Below, in pieces: positions 50,500 through 60,177 of a stretch of DNA of 64,000 nt (its first letter is position 1; every line of letters begins with the position of its first letter). The position numbers and the translations under genes are program-made. The DNA is from Ischnura elegans (lineage: Eukaryota; Arthropoda; Insecta; Odonata; Coenagrionidae), in NCBI RefSeq assembly GCF_921293095.1, contig NC_060251.1:89080566-89144565 (forward strand). The letters run 5' to 3'. Under the pieces are notes generated by a model. The model saw nothing but the letters and a program-made list of their open reading frames with translations. It ran no database searches and was not told the DNA's origin.

Positions 50500-51020
50500 C
50501 TATACTCCTCTATTATCTTGTAAACAGAATATGCATTTTTTTAATTTTCAATTTTTGTTATTCCCTTTTATTTCTGATATTTGCAGCTCCGCTAGAGAAG
50601 TATTGCTAATTTAAGATAGTACTGCCTGTTTTTAATTTAAATAAATCAAAAACAATGTGCGAAAGAACTCTTGGAAATTGGAAAAAAGTACCAAAAGCAA
50701 TTATTCTCCGTGCATTCATCAGCATTGATTCAAAAACACTTATCTTTAATTATATCCGATTAGAATTGACTGATTTCATTTTTTTTAATCATAAGAATAC
50801 AGTATCATCACTATCATTGGCTATCAATTCAATAAATTGTTTGATTTGGAGTGTATTGCTCTATTTTTATCATAAAAATGCAATGTCATCTCCATAATTA
50901 GCCACCATTTCAATAAATTATTTAATTTTAAGTGTAGCGCTTTACAATATGGAAACTTGGACACTAGGGAAGGACGAGAAAAGACTAAATGACTTCGAGA
51001 CATGAGCGTAGAGAAGAATT
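50500..51020 (+). repeat. Segmental duplication, right block, copy 2, with LINE remnant
   Basis: This is the second copy of 48360-48780, offset about 2.14 kb at the left end. It ends in the same kind of reverse transcriptase remnant, TATGGAAACTTGGACAC through GACTTCGAGACATGAGCG, broken by stops. It holds an internal 80-base tandem repeat that the first copy lacks. Confidence 0.6.
50784..50950 (+). repeat. Tandem repeat, two units of about 80-85 bases
   Basis: Unit 1 (about 50784-50863) and unit 2 (about 50864-50950) share ATCATAA-AATRCA-TRTCATC, then a CAATAAATT-TTT run, then AGTGTA-YGCTYTA. They are clearly diverged. Confidence 0.65.
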
Positions 51021-51454
51021 CACTGAATTACACACATTGGAGTGCCTAGGAATTTCAAGTATCCACACAGGTCCTGTTGAGTATGTACGCGAGTATCCAT
51101 GCTACTTAGCTGCCTGGGCAAATCCTTGTATTGCGCAATTACTAGACAATTACCTGAACAAATAACTTCATGAGGTGATTAATGGAATTCCTCCGTCAGA
51201 ATCTTGATGAAAATAAAATGCCTGGATAATCGCCGCTTATTAATATATTATTTTGGCACTCGTTTAACCTGACAAATTTGCAGATATTCGACAATCTGTT
51301 TGGATGCTTGATTTCCTTGTGAAAAGGACACAATTTGTTTTGATTGATTTTCTGTAGTAAATCGTTTTTTAGGGATATTAATTATGCGTGAAAAATTGGT
51401 CATGCATGCAAAGGTAGTGATATTTGTTCTATCATAATAGGATAATAAATCCAT

Positions 51455-52433
51455 TAACCTACCATCGAGTGCAATGAATCTGACAGGCATAGCGGCAGTC
51501 AGTTTTTCATTTATCCGTGCCTCTACACAGCATAGACCCTTAACGCTTGTAATAGCTTTTTGTTCTGACACACTCTGTGTAACCTTTCACTTTTTGCATT
51601 CATGCCGATAGATCAGTGGCGGATTATTTAATATAGTTATGAGTATGTTTCTCTATGGAAGTGAGGCTTGGGTGTTAACAGCAGCAGAGAAGTCAAGAGT
51701 GGAAGAATTCGAAACGTAGAGCTACAGAAGAATGATGAAGATAAAATGGATTGACCGTGTCAGTAACGAGGAAGTGCTTAGAAGAGTGGGAGAAAAGAGA
51801 AGCCTCCTGAAAACTTAAAGCAGAAGATGGGACAACTTAGTTGGCCACATTATAGGACATGATGAACTGATTAAGACCGTAGTCGGAGTCGTAGAAGGAT
51901 AGGTGGAAGGGAAGAAGGACAAGGGACGGCTCCAAATGATTTACATAGGACAGATTATAAAGGACGTAAAAGAGAAGAAATACGTCGCTACAAAGACGTT
52001 AGCGATTAGGAGGGATAAATGCATAGCTGCGTCAAACCATTCTTAGGATTATTAACTAATGATGATGATGATACAATATAATGACACAATAAATTAAAAT
52101 AAAAGCATTATTAGATAAATAAGTTAGCAAAATTAGAAACACTGATCTTATAGAATTTACATTCTAAAATCCATTACATATAATAATACTTAGCCTAAAG
52201 AGCACGTTAAATCGCACCTTGCTGGATTAGTCCAGGGCTGTATGACGGCATTTAAAGAGATCCATACTTAGCACAAAAGTGTTCGACTACACTAATAATG
52301 GTGCCTCAAACTATAAAGGTGTATCACTGAACCATGCTAAGATTTAATAATGTTTTCTTTTCACCTCTGTGCCTGTCAGGCACATTGCGCCTGAACTCAG
52401 CAATTCCATTATTGTGCCTGACGAAAGGGTAGA
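51455..52433. mobile_element. Inverted-repeat element, copy 2, interrupted by a LINE
   Basis: This copy is homologous over both halves to 4173-4715: the left half ends near 51640 (GATCAGTGGCGGATTATTTA) and the right half resumes near 52072 (AATATAATGACACAATA). Shared right-half landmarks include CACTGATCTTATAGAATTTA, CACCTTGCTGGA and TGTATGACGGCATTTAAAG. Ends are imperfect inverted repeats built on GTGCAATG and CAGGCRCAATG words. The inserted block is the LINE 3' end described next, so this element predates the LINE insertion. Confidence 0.75.
51641..52071 (+). mobile_element. 5'-truncated LINE nested in the inverted-repeat element
   Basis: The block is a degenerate copy of the 21656-22300 LINE: it carries TATGGAAGTGAGGCTTGGGT, GTCAGTAACGAGGAAGTGCT and GCGTCAAACCATTCTTAGGA, and ends in ATGATGATGATGAT. 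Unlike the 22 kb and 36 kb copies it has in-frame stops (for example at GAAACGTAG and AAAACTTAA), so it is older. Confidence 0.8.
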
Positions 52434-52672
52434 TAAATGAAGAAAGTCAGAATAACTATTTGAGCACTCGAGTATCTTTCTACGTATTTGAATACTATCT
52501 CGGAGAACTAGATTACACTTGACAAAATCCTGATTTAATGAGGAAATTTACCTCTTCAATGCTCAAGCATAGGTGTTTTATGGAAATGTAAGCATATACA
52601 AGAGAAAATATAGTCTTCCACGTCCCTCCGTTTCTACATGAATGAAATGCACTGAACTAGGGCTTAGTACGA

Positions 52673-52731
52673 GGTGAGCTCAACCCTCACCTATCAAAAC
52701 CAACCTTCGGGTTAAAGCATTGAGTCAGTGA
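52673..52731 (-). repeat. Short dispersed repeat, copy 2
   Basis: Minus-strand sequence AACCCGAAGGTTGG, then GGTGAGGGTTGAGCTCACC, matches 16209-16264 in the same order. The GGTGAG and CTCACC arms are kept in both copies. Confidence 0.55.
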
Positions 52732-52734
52732 CGC

Positions 52735-53050
52735 TGCGTATTTGGGGGACGTAAGCTTTCGTGAAGGCTATAGCCGTTGAACGCTACGTTGCAAGAACGG
52801 TTTGAAAAGGGAGTACGAAAGAAAGCAAGGGAGAAGGAGGAAAGGAGAGAGAAAGTAGGGGAAATGTAGGAGGGGAGGGGGAGGAGGGAGGGTAGGACCT
52901 TGAAGGTCGCCGTGCGAGAGACGACTGGCCTTGCACTGGATTGGTCGCCATCCGAGGTGTCCTCTACAAGAACGCCGGGCGAATAAAAATATATCATAAT
53001 GGAAACGTATATGGCTCGATAAAAAGCGTTCGCTGGAATTCAGAGGAATT
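52735..53050. other. Purine-rich GC island
   Basis: From about 52795 to 52900 the + strand is nearly all purine (GGAGGGGGAGGAGGGAGGG). GCTCGATAAAAAGCG at about 53014-53028 is TATA-like. The minus-strand frames here are Ser/Pro/Leu-rich by-products of the skew. No exon was recognised. Confidence 0.4.
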
Positions 53051-54598
53051 GAGAGTACATTGGACAATTTATAGCTTTGGAATAAAAAAATTGATTGCGA
53101 TTTAAGATTCTACTCTTACTAATTTATGCATGACTGGATTGATAATATTCATATGGGTACCTTGAAAATAAATAATCAATTTTCTATGCGTATGAAATTT
53201 GTTTCAATGAATTCATGGCGAGAAAAACAGTGATTAGTTAATTTTTTCAATGAAATTTTCACATCGATTCATGCATGTTTCATTTACAGATGATCAAGTT
53301 TTGGTGCTCTTTTGAACGCCATTTTTTACGTATTTTACCGTTACCTAGTGGTATGAATCTCACTAACTTTACGAAACTTTTTTTAAACGGAGCATGCTGG
53401 ATAAAGATTTACGAAAGCTAAGGAAACGATGCATTTCCTTAAAATAGTTTTTAATGGATTATCATCATTGCAAGTATTCAATGCTAAACCCAAATGAATG
53501 TTGATGCTTGAATTTTTACTCCACCCAGAAATAAATGTTTAATTAATTTATAAAATAGTATTATTCTACTGTTAAAATTTTGTACGCAAAATATGATTCG
53601 TGAATTAACAGAAGTCTTGCAAAAACGATAGTATATGCTACGGGTGTGATGCCTAAGAATATTTATGACGTTAAATGTAACCTATTGATTTAATTCGATG
53701 ATCACGCTCTCACCGGGCAATCAATCTATCACACGCTTACCTTATAATGCTATTGTAAAATAGGCGTGGGATAAAGATTCATGACAAAGCTCTATTTTAA
53801 CATTTATCGGGGATGAAAAAAAAATTCTTTAGTCAAAAATTAAATTTTAATTAATGTTATAGTTGTGCTTGGAAAACAAAATTAGTTTCCTCTGTTGATG
53901 AAAATTTATTAATTTTACTCTGTTCGATTATGAAAATTTATTCAACTAATCAAATATTGGAATTTCCTCTTCATAATTCCATTTTTCAGTTGTAGCTTCC
54001 TATATTAAGGGTATGAAGTACGGAGTAAAAATAAGAAATTTATAAAATATGAAACTCTTTTAGAATTGCTAAAGTTTGTGATTGCAAATGCAAGGACTTT
54101 TTTGAGTTTAAACAGCTCACGCATGACTTGTTGCGACAAAAAATTCTAGTTATTGATCAACCGATATCGGGAGTTTCCATTACGACGGTACCTATCATAA
54201 AGGTGTTAGCACTATTGATTTCACTCTTTTTATTCTTCGTATTATTGCGTTGAAGCGAAGAACATTGGGAGTGGGGAGGTGGAAACCAGGGTTTATGGGT
54301 TCATTGATGAATGCAGTGTGTATGCAGAGCTAGAGAAGGAGATTCAATTTAGGTAAGGGTAAAGGCTGGGGTGACTAGTAAATACGCCGTGTTAACCTTC
54401 CTTCAAAGCCTATTTTTAATTTTCATTAAAACATTCTTCCAATTAAGGTAAGTTTACTTGGAATATTTAAGAAGCATTTAGTCAGTCTCCTCTCCCCTCG
54501 TGGACTTCCGTATGAAAATATAAATAAGGCCCACTCCCCTTCATTCTATCAAAAAATCATATTCACTTCGTTACTCTCTCTCTCGTTCAACAAACATC

Positions 54599-54880
54599 CT
54601 ACCCTCTAACGATTTTTTCAAGATTCCCGCTCAGTATTCGCTTCATCCATACCTTCTGTCTCTTCTGTATCTCACCTAGAAGTTTCCTCTCCTTACCCAC
54701 CATTTTCAGCACTTCGTCGTTCCTCATTCCTATACCTTTCACTTTCCGCTTCACCTTCTCCATTCTTCGCTTTAACCACATTTCAAACTCTTCCAGTCAT
54801 CTCTCGTCCTCCTTCCTAATCATCCACATTTCCGCACCTTAAAGCGCAACGCTCCAGATAGCACTCTTCACTAGCCTGCG
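54599..54880 (-). pseudogene. LINE reverse transcriptase C-terminal remnant
   Basis: On the minus strand the decayed frame reads SAIWSVAL, then an in-frame stop, GAEMWMIRKEDER, another stop, LEEFEMWLKRRMEKVK and RNDEVLKMVGKERKLL. This aligns in order with the 21656-22300 LINE (YIWSMLLYGSEAWTM ... FEMWCYRRMMKIKW ... NEEVLRRVGEKRSL) but is clearly a different LINE type. The catalytic part is missing. Confidence 0.7.
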
Positions 54881-54899
54881 TAGCAAGGTTTTCGGGTTG

Positions 54900-54965
54900 A
54901 CCGTCGCGTTGATATTATCTTCATGGCGACAGTTTCGCCGGTGTTGCAGCTGGCGTCTCCAGGTT
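54900..54965 (-). mobile_element. Retroelement-tail-like motif
   Basis: The minus strand reads CCTGGAGACGCCAGCTGCAA, then CACCGGCGAAACTGTCGCC. This resembles a conserved motif (CTGAAGATGGCAGCTGCAAC ... GGCGAAACGTCG) common at retroelement ends in arthropods, possibly Penelope-like. It lies right beside the LINE remnant on the same strand. Confidence 0.45.
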
Positions 54966-55732
54966 CGAACTTTTGTTTCTTCGAAAGTTTGTAATCCTCC
55001 TTAAATTAATCTTTCATTGTGCGCTATCGTTCTTATTGAGAACCAAATACCCTAATAATTCCGAGGTACAATTACATATACTACGTCACGCGGTCCTAAA
55101 GTACGCGACGTTATGCAATTATCGGCCCTACACCCCGAAAGCTACACTCCACTTAAACACTGCTTACCTTTAGAGGGATCTTTTTTTCTCCCTTTTTTGT
55201 TCTTGGCTGCTAGGGTTAATGGATTATTATCATGATCTAAAATCATATCCTAGAACAATACATAAATTTTACAATGACTCTTTTATTCTTCAAAAAGGGA
55301 AATTCACTTCAGTTAATCAATCAATTAATAGGTGCTTCTTTTGATATAGTTGATTCATGTATATTTATAATGCTGGTTTTACTTCGCTGGCACTGTAACT
55401 ATGGGATCCAATCCCTTCCCGTTTCTCTATAATGGTTGCAACGTGACCTCCGCTGTTATTCAACTCCCCGGTATCTGCTCACGGATCGCTGGATTCCTCC
55501 TTAGATGCTGTGCTCCCTGCCTCTCCTTATCACAGAACACTGGCGTCGATAATTGTTATCCAAATTTCCGTTATGTCAATCCAATTAACGTTCCATACTA
55601 ATTTGGAATGTAAGACCTTGTCTTTGTCCCTTTACTCTTTCAATATGGCGATCAGTTCTCTGAATGCGACTGCCAATGACTGACTGCTGACTCAAGACTC
55701 ATCCCGCTCCCTGCTTGGCAAGTGCCCTGATG

Positions 55733-55810
55733 ACGTTGGACGACACGACCATCGAAACGTCGGCAGAGATGGAGAACCTCATCCGGTGGGAAACCCGAAA
55801 CAACTTCAAC
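55733..55810 (+). mobile_element. Retroelement-tail-like motif
   Basis: CCTGATGACGTTGGACGACA, then CGACCATCGAAACGTCGGCAG, is followed by GTGGGAAACCCGAAACAACTT. This is another member of the CTGATGA ... CGAAACGTCGG motif class. No coding part was recognised upstream. Confidence 0.45.
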
Positions 55811-56067
55811 AACGCCTATATATTTCGTCTCTTCCCCTCCTCTTTGTTCTAGAATATTCCATTACCCCTTTACTTCCTCTGGCACCTGATTCACCAGTAG
55901 TTCCTTTTTTAACCCGTGATTGGCTCTTTATGTTGCATTATTACCACATTGGTAGCCACTTCCATCCTTTCTGCTAAATTGCCGCCTTTATGCCCTGTGT
56001 TTCTAAGGTAACCCCGCGAATAACAACGGTATTGTCGTTCCGCGCCAGCACATGCTCTTAAAATACT

Positions 56068-56118
56068 CAAAATGGCGTCCAAAATTGCCAAATCACGCCA
56101 ACACGGCCAAAATGGCGT
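56068..56118 (+). promoter_or_regulatory. Pair of CAAAATGGCGT sites upstream of gene 2 exon 2
   Basis: The 11-mer CAAAATGGCGT occurs at 56068-56078 and at 56108-56118, exactly 40 bases apart, with related CCAAAATTGCC in between. AAAATGGCG matches the core bound by YY1/Pleiohomeotic proteins, which often sit close to transcription starts. They might mark an alternative promoter near exon 2. This is inference from the motif only. Confidence 0.3.
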
Positions 56119-56187
56119 GTTGCAAGTTACAAAATGGTTTAGAAATACTAAATAGCGATGAAAATACCTCTTTCCTTTCCATTGCAG

Positions 56188-56480
56188 GTTGTGGCCATCT
56201 TAGTGGCGCTGGTGGCGGTGGCGTCGGCTGACCCTTTCTACTTCCACGGCAACCCCGGATACTACCCGGCGGTGCCTTACGCCTACGGCTACGGCGGCAT
56301 CCCCTACTCCGCGCCCATTCACATTTCTCTTGCCAAATCGGCGCCCGTCGTCTCACCATACGTGGCCCCCGTGCCAGTGCCTGTTGCTCCAGAACCCAAA
56401 AAGCCCATCCTCAAGTTGGTGGACGTTCAGGAGGCCACGCAGTTCCACTCACAGGACGGACGGGGACAGTTTCTGTTCGG
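56188..56480 (+). CDS. Gene 2 exon 2 (signal core, Tyr/Gly and Pro/Val regions, start of RR domain)
   Basis: The exon opens after a pyrimidine tract and TTGCAG, in phase 0. It ends TTCGG before donor GTGAGT at 56481, leaving two bases of a glycine codon. The split codon is completed by T from exon 3, which joins QFLFG to IPNQARIESR without a frame break and rebuilds the RR domain. Confidence 0.85.
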
Positions 56481-59305
56481 GTGAGTTGAAAAATACCGTG
56501 GTCAAGTACAAGATGGCCCGAAAAATTTGCTGGGCGAATATCTACATTTGTTTAAATTCCTCGAACTCTGCACTTAATATATTGTAGATCAGTGGCACAG
56601 CGAGGGGGGTTTTGGGGGATAACCCCCCCCCCAGAGCCTTGAGATATTTTTAATTTAAATTCATTTCACTTAATTGCATTAATATTACTTATAGAATAGT
56701 GTAAGGATTTATAAAATACCCCCCAGAAAGCCGTAAAACTCACTAATTATCCTAAAATTTTCTGGGGAAGCCGCCGCACCTCCCAATTACCCTGGCAGGT
56801 ATGCCATACCCCCAGACACCCCAGTATTAGTTGCGCCTAAACCCCTCCTATCCTTAACTCCTAGCTGCGCCCCTGTTGTAGATAAACGGGGAAGCATTTT
56901 ATCGTCTTCTGGTAATAATTGCCTAAATGTCGTCATAATTTCAACAATTGCATTCCAGAGCGCATTAAGATTTTAAATTATTTTCAAAAGCCTAACATTC
57001 AATAAGGCTTGCAACAAAATATAAAATTTTAACCTAATTGAACTAGGTATGCCAGAATTTTCAAGATTAACATTTTTATTAGCCTTTTTTCACTGCAAGT
57101 CTCAGCCTGTTTCCATAACAGTCTTGATGTAAGAGAATTGCTCATTTGAATAAAAAATTTGAATAATATAAAAGCATATCGTCTTCTCAAAGTGCCAACC
57201 TGACGTAAATCCAGACGACGTTGAGGAAAAAAAACATTTAGCTTTATCCTTATCTTTTTCTCGTACTAATGTCTCGTTCTCATTGACAGCTTTTATTTTT
57301 ATATCAGTTAGTAAGACATTACTGAAGTTTTTCATTGCAACAACTAACCCGATGGTAAACTCATATTTCGTTCATCCACTGCCCCGACCTTTTCACGTGC
57401 TATCATTGACCCAATCCTGACCAGATATAGTATCCCGAACCAAGCGAGGATCGAGTCCCGGACTTCAGACGGCACCGTGAGAGGCTCCTACAGCTACCTG
57501 GACCCAGTGGGCCGGGCCATCACCGTGCAATACGTTGCGGACGATAGCGGCTACCACGCGGCCTCCAACGAGCTCCCTGCCTCCGTCCCAGGGTCGGTCC
57601 CCCAGCCTTCGCAGCCCAGTAGCTACCAGCAGCGCGTGGCACAGCAGTACGCGGCCTCCTACCCGGCGCTCGTGCCCGCATCCATCGTGGGACAGCTGCC
57701 CAAGGCTGTAGAGGACTCCCCCGATGTGGCTGCGGCCCGCGAAGCTCACCTGAGGGCCCATCAGGCGGCCCTCGAAGCCCATGCCGCGGCCCTGGCTGCT
57801 GCCGAGGCTGGAGAAGGTGCTGAAGGGGCGACCCCGCTGAAGACGCCGGTGTCAGTCACGAACGACTCACCCTCGGACGAGGAAGATGTTGGTGAACAGG
57901 AGGAGGTTGACGAGGTGATTTAAAATAAATGCATGGCATGATCTAGAAATGGGTTTTCCAACAAAAAATTGTATAGTATAATTTAGTCTACTTTGAATTA
58001 TGTAGAAACATTTTGAGGAAGGTCAAAATGAATATTTAAAAAACATGTAGCGATTAAAACGATGAATAGGAAATTCTAGTAATGGAATTTCAAACTAAAA
58101 AAACTAATAACTTAGTCCTGCTTTGGCTCATTAGTCCTATTTTTGAGGAAGGTTGAAATGAACTTTCAAATGTGTAACAAATTCATCAAAGCCTTTTTTA
58201 TGTCCACAGTTAACCCAGTCTTGATTCCATGATGCTTGTACTTGACCCTATGGCGAACTCACAGTGAGTTTATTGGTTATATTCCACTTTTATTTGCTGA
58301 TTCATTTCCAAGAAATATCATTTCCTTTACTGTTTAGCGGTCTGAGCATTAAAAAAGAGGAGATTTAGGTACTGAACTTTGAAATTGTCATTTATCTTTG
58401 TAGGCTTGTAGGAAAGAAATACACTTTGTAGGGATGGAAAAGTTTTACTAATTGTAATTATTTCCACAGTTATATATAAAGGTGTAGAAATTTGTGTTGT
58501 GTAAGCCGTCATTTGGCCGCTTCAGAGTAAGAATTTAAGCATAAAGGCTCTTCATGACTTATCATTTCAACCTTATCACATGCTACCTAGTGCTATCGAT
58601 CCAGCTTCTTGTATGCTTACTTCATAGTACTAAATAGGAGTTTCGTTAATAACAATGTCAAGTGCAAGCTTTTTGGACTAGGAATTTACTGGAGTGTATG
58701 ATGTAAAAGACTTGGGTTCGGTCTGTGGCATTTTAAATAAAAACATCATAATTCATGCTGACTCCGGAAAATGAAAAAGAGGACCTAAACGTTTGTCTGA
58801 ATTATGATTATGCTTTGAAAAGACTTTCTACCTCCTATTTTATAAATGCATATGTATATTTTTAGCACAATTATAAGTCAATTTGCATCACTATTGATGT
58901 GAACTTAAATGTAATTTGACTTTTTAGGAAAGTGAATAATAAGTATGTATTTCGTTTTTCATCGATTTGGTAAATCAACTTAGTGTCATTTGCTTCTCAC
59001 AGGAGGACGACAAGGCCATGGACGAAGCTGACGAAGGAGTGGTTGTGGAGAGCGACGCTCTGTCTGACAACAGCGCCGGCGGCGGCGCCACCAGCTACGA
59101 GGACGACCACGAGCTGACCTACGAGAAGGACCGCTACCCCAAGCTGCAGTACAACAGTCAGCAGGAGACCTACGACCCAGCTCGCGTCCACGATGAGGCC
59201 AACCAGGCGGTCATCGTGAACAACCCGGAGTTTGCCGAGTCACCAGTGTCCACGAGGATCGGCTCCGAGGGTCAGGAGAACCAGGCACAGGGTGGAGCAG
59301 GTTAA
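56188..59305 (+). CDS. Gene 2: RR-domain cuticular protein (CPR family), 5' exon not located
   Basis: Coding exons 56188-56480, 57431-57914 and 59003-59305 join in frame to 359 residues beyond the missing first exon. Residues 1-14 counted from exon 2 are a hydrophobic signal-peptide core ending Ala-Ser-Ala. A Tyr/Gly stretch, then a Pro/Val stretch, follow. Next comes a Rebers-Riddiford type chitin-binding domain spanning QDGRGQFLFG, DGTVRGSYSYLDPVG and VQYVADDSGYH, which should bind chitin fibres in cuticle. Then comes the 18-residue motif (VEDSPDVAAAREAHLRAH), an Ala-rich helix-like stretch and an acidic tail. The RR type (closer to RR-1) is tentative. Exon 1 probably encodes Met-Lys, as in gene 1. 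Alternatively ATG 56158 may start translation. AATAAA follows at 59434. Confidence 0.85.
56590..56875 (+). mobile_element. hAT MITE family B, copy 2, in a gene 2 intron
   Basis: CAGTGGCACAGC and GCTGCGCCCCTG ends are flanked by the identical octamer TTGTAGAT (56582-56589 and 56876-56883). The body is collinear with 35605-35913. It sits 110 bases after the exon 2 donor. Confidence 0.9.
56884..57430. other. Rest of gene 2 intron between exons 2 and 3
   Basis: AT-rich intron with no recognised content, closing in CCAGATATAG. A minus-strand frame at 57102-57335 has no motif. Confidence 0.6.
57431..57914 (+). CDS. Gene 2 exon 3 (RR domain core and 18-residue motif)
   Basis: One base completes the glycine codon, then 161 codons follow. 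The exon carries the aromatic RR core (YSY ... VQYVADDSGYH), a Ser/Pro/Gln linker, the 18-residue motif and an Ala/Glu stretch. The chosen donor is GAG|GTGATT at 57915, phase 0, weaker than the other donors here. If it is not used, the frame ends three codons later at TAA 57921-57923, giving a protein without the last exon. Confidence 0.82.
57915..59002. other. Gene 2 last intron
   Basis: AT-rich, no recognised element, closing with a pyrimidine-rich TTTGCTTCTCACAG. Short frames inside lack motifs. Confidence 0.6.
59003..59305 (+). CDS. Gene 2 exon 4 (acidic C-terminal tail)
   Basis: The exon is 100 codons to TAA at 59303-59305 and GC-rich against AT-rich flanks. It begins EDDKAMDEADEGVVVESD, contains a Gly run (SAGGGATSYEDD), and then a Tyr-containing TYEKDRYPKLQYNSQQETY. 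It continues the acidic end of exon 3 (GEQEEVDE) without frame change, which supports the splice. The domain is not recognised; the acid-rich, tyrosine-bearing character could suit mineral or protein interactions or tyrosine cross-linking, which is inference. Confidence 0.78.
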   Translation, partial: EDDKAMDEADEGVVVESDALSDNSAGGGATSYEDDHELTYEKDRYPKLQYNSQQETYDPARVHDEANQAVIVNNPEFAESPVSTRIGSEGQENQAQGGAG

Positions 59306-59433
59306 TATCCCTCGCTTCCTAAATTACGTGGAGGGAATGCACTTTTCAAACCATTTCAATATATCGATGGCTAATTTCTAACAACAGGTATCTCAAATTT
59401 TGGCCGGTCAGTGTTAATATTGCTTATACTGTC

Positions 59434-59446
59434 AATAAAAAATAAA
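59434..59446 (+). terminator. Polyadenylation signals of gene 2
   Basis: AATAAA occurs at 59434-59439 and again at 59441-59446, about 130 bases after the stop. T-rich sequence follows at 59460-59510. This gives a 3' UTR of about 150 bases. Confidence 0.75.
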
Positions 59447-59949
59447 ATTCAAGCAAAAGACAACTCTTTTTTTTGCAAATGTATGCTTCTTTTTCAGTTT
59501 GATGTATTTTTGGTTTTTACTTTCAATTAAAATCATATACAACTAAAAAATTTAATCGTGTTTATGCTCATCTGAAAAGTTGCGATTTTTGAGATACGTG
59601 TTGTGAGAACTTAGCCATCAATATGCTTCGTTAAGCTGTGCAGTCATAAGTATTCAAGATTGAACTAGAAAGAACAATGTTTTGCCAAATCGAAGTTTAC
59701 CTCCAATTGAGATTCAGTTTTCAAGAATTAAAGGGGTCAATTAAAAGCTCATTAAGTAGAGCATTACGCTTTATCTTATTCACTCTGTACACCTTATTTT
59801 AAGGAGCAACTGTATTTTAGATGATTGATATACTCTCCTCGTTTACTTTTCTTTTCCTCTAACATTAAAAGTAGAAGACTGCTACTCTTCACTCGGAACC
59901 TCATTTCATCACAATCACCTATCTTGGATTACTGTATAACGCATTGAAA

Positions 59950-60177
59950 ATGATTCAACCGTTCAGAACTGGTAGTGAACCAGCCGATGTTACTCCAGAA
60001 GAACAAAAATTTGTAAAGCTGGCTAGGAGGGGAAGAGCGGTTTTACTCACATCGGACGACACGATTATGCTCTCGGATCAGATTAGCAGCCGTCTTGTAA
60101 TGAATGTCATCTTAGCTTGGGCGCAAAAAGTTACTTTTGCCACTATCAGTCCTATATCAAATCAAAATCAAACTTAA
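59950..60177 (+). other. Unrecognised 75-codon open frame
   Basis: From ATG 59950 the frame encodes a mixed, not low-complexity, sequence including DVTPEEQKFVKLARRGRAVL and DQISSRLVMNV, and stops at TAA 60175-60177. Codon use is not GC-rich like the neighbouring exons. It has no upstream promoter or splice evidence and no domain I recognise. It may be a fragment of a gene, a decayed element or chance. Confidence 0.25.

Noticed and set aside
56093-56587. Minus-strand and alternate-frame ORFs over gene 2 exon 2
   Set aside because: Shadows of the signal peptide and Pro/Val coding sequence.
57465-57782. 105-codon minus-strand frame opposite gene 2 exon 3
   Set aside because: Antisense shadow of the RR-domain exon; Gly/Val/Arg-rich with no motif.
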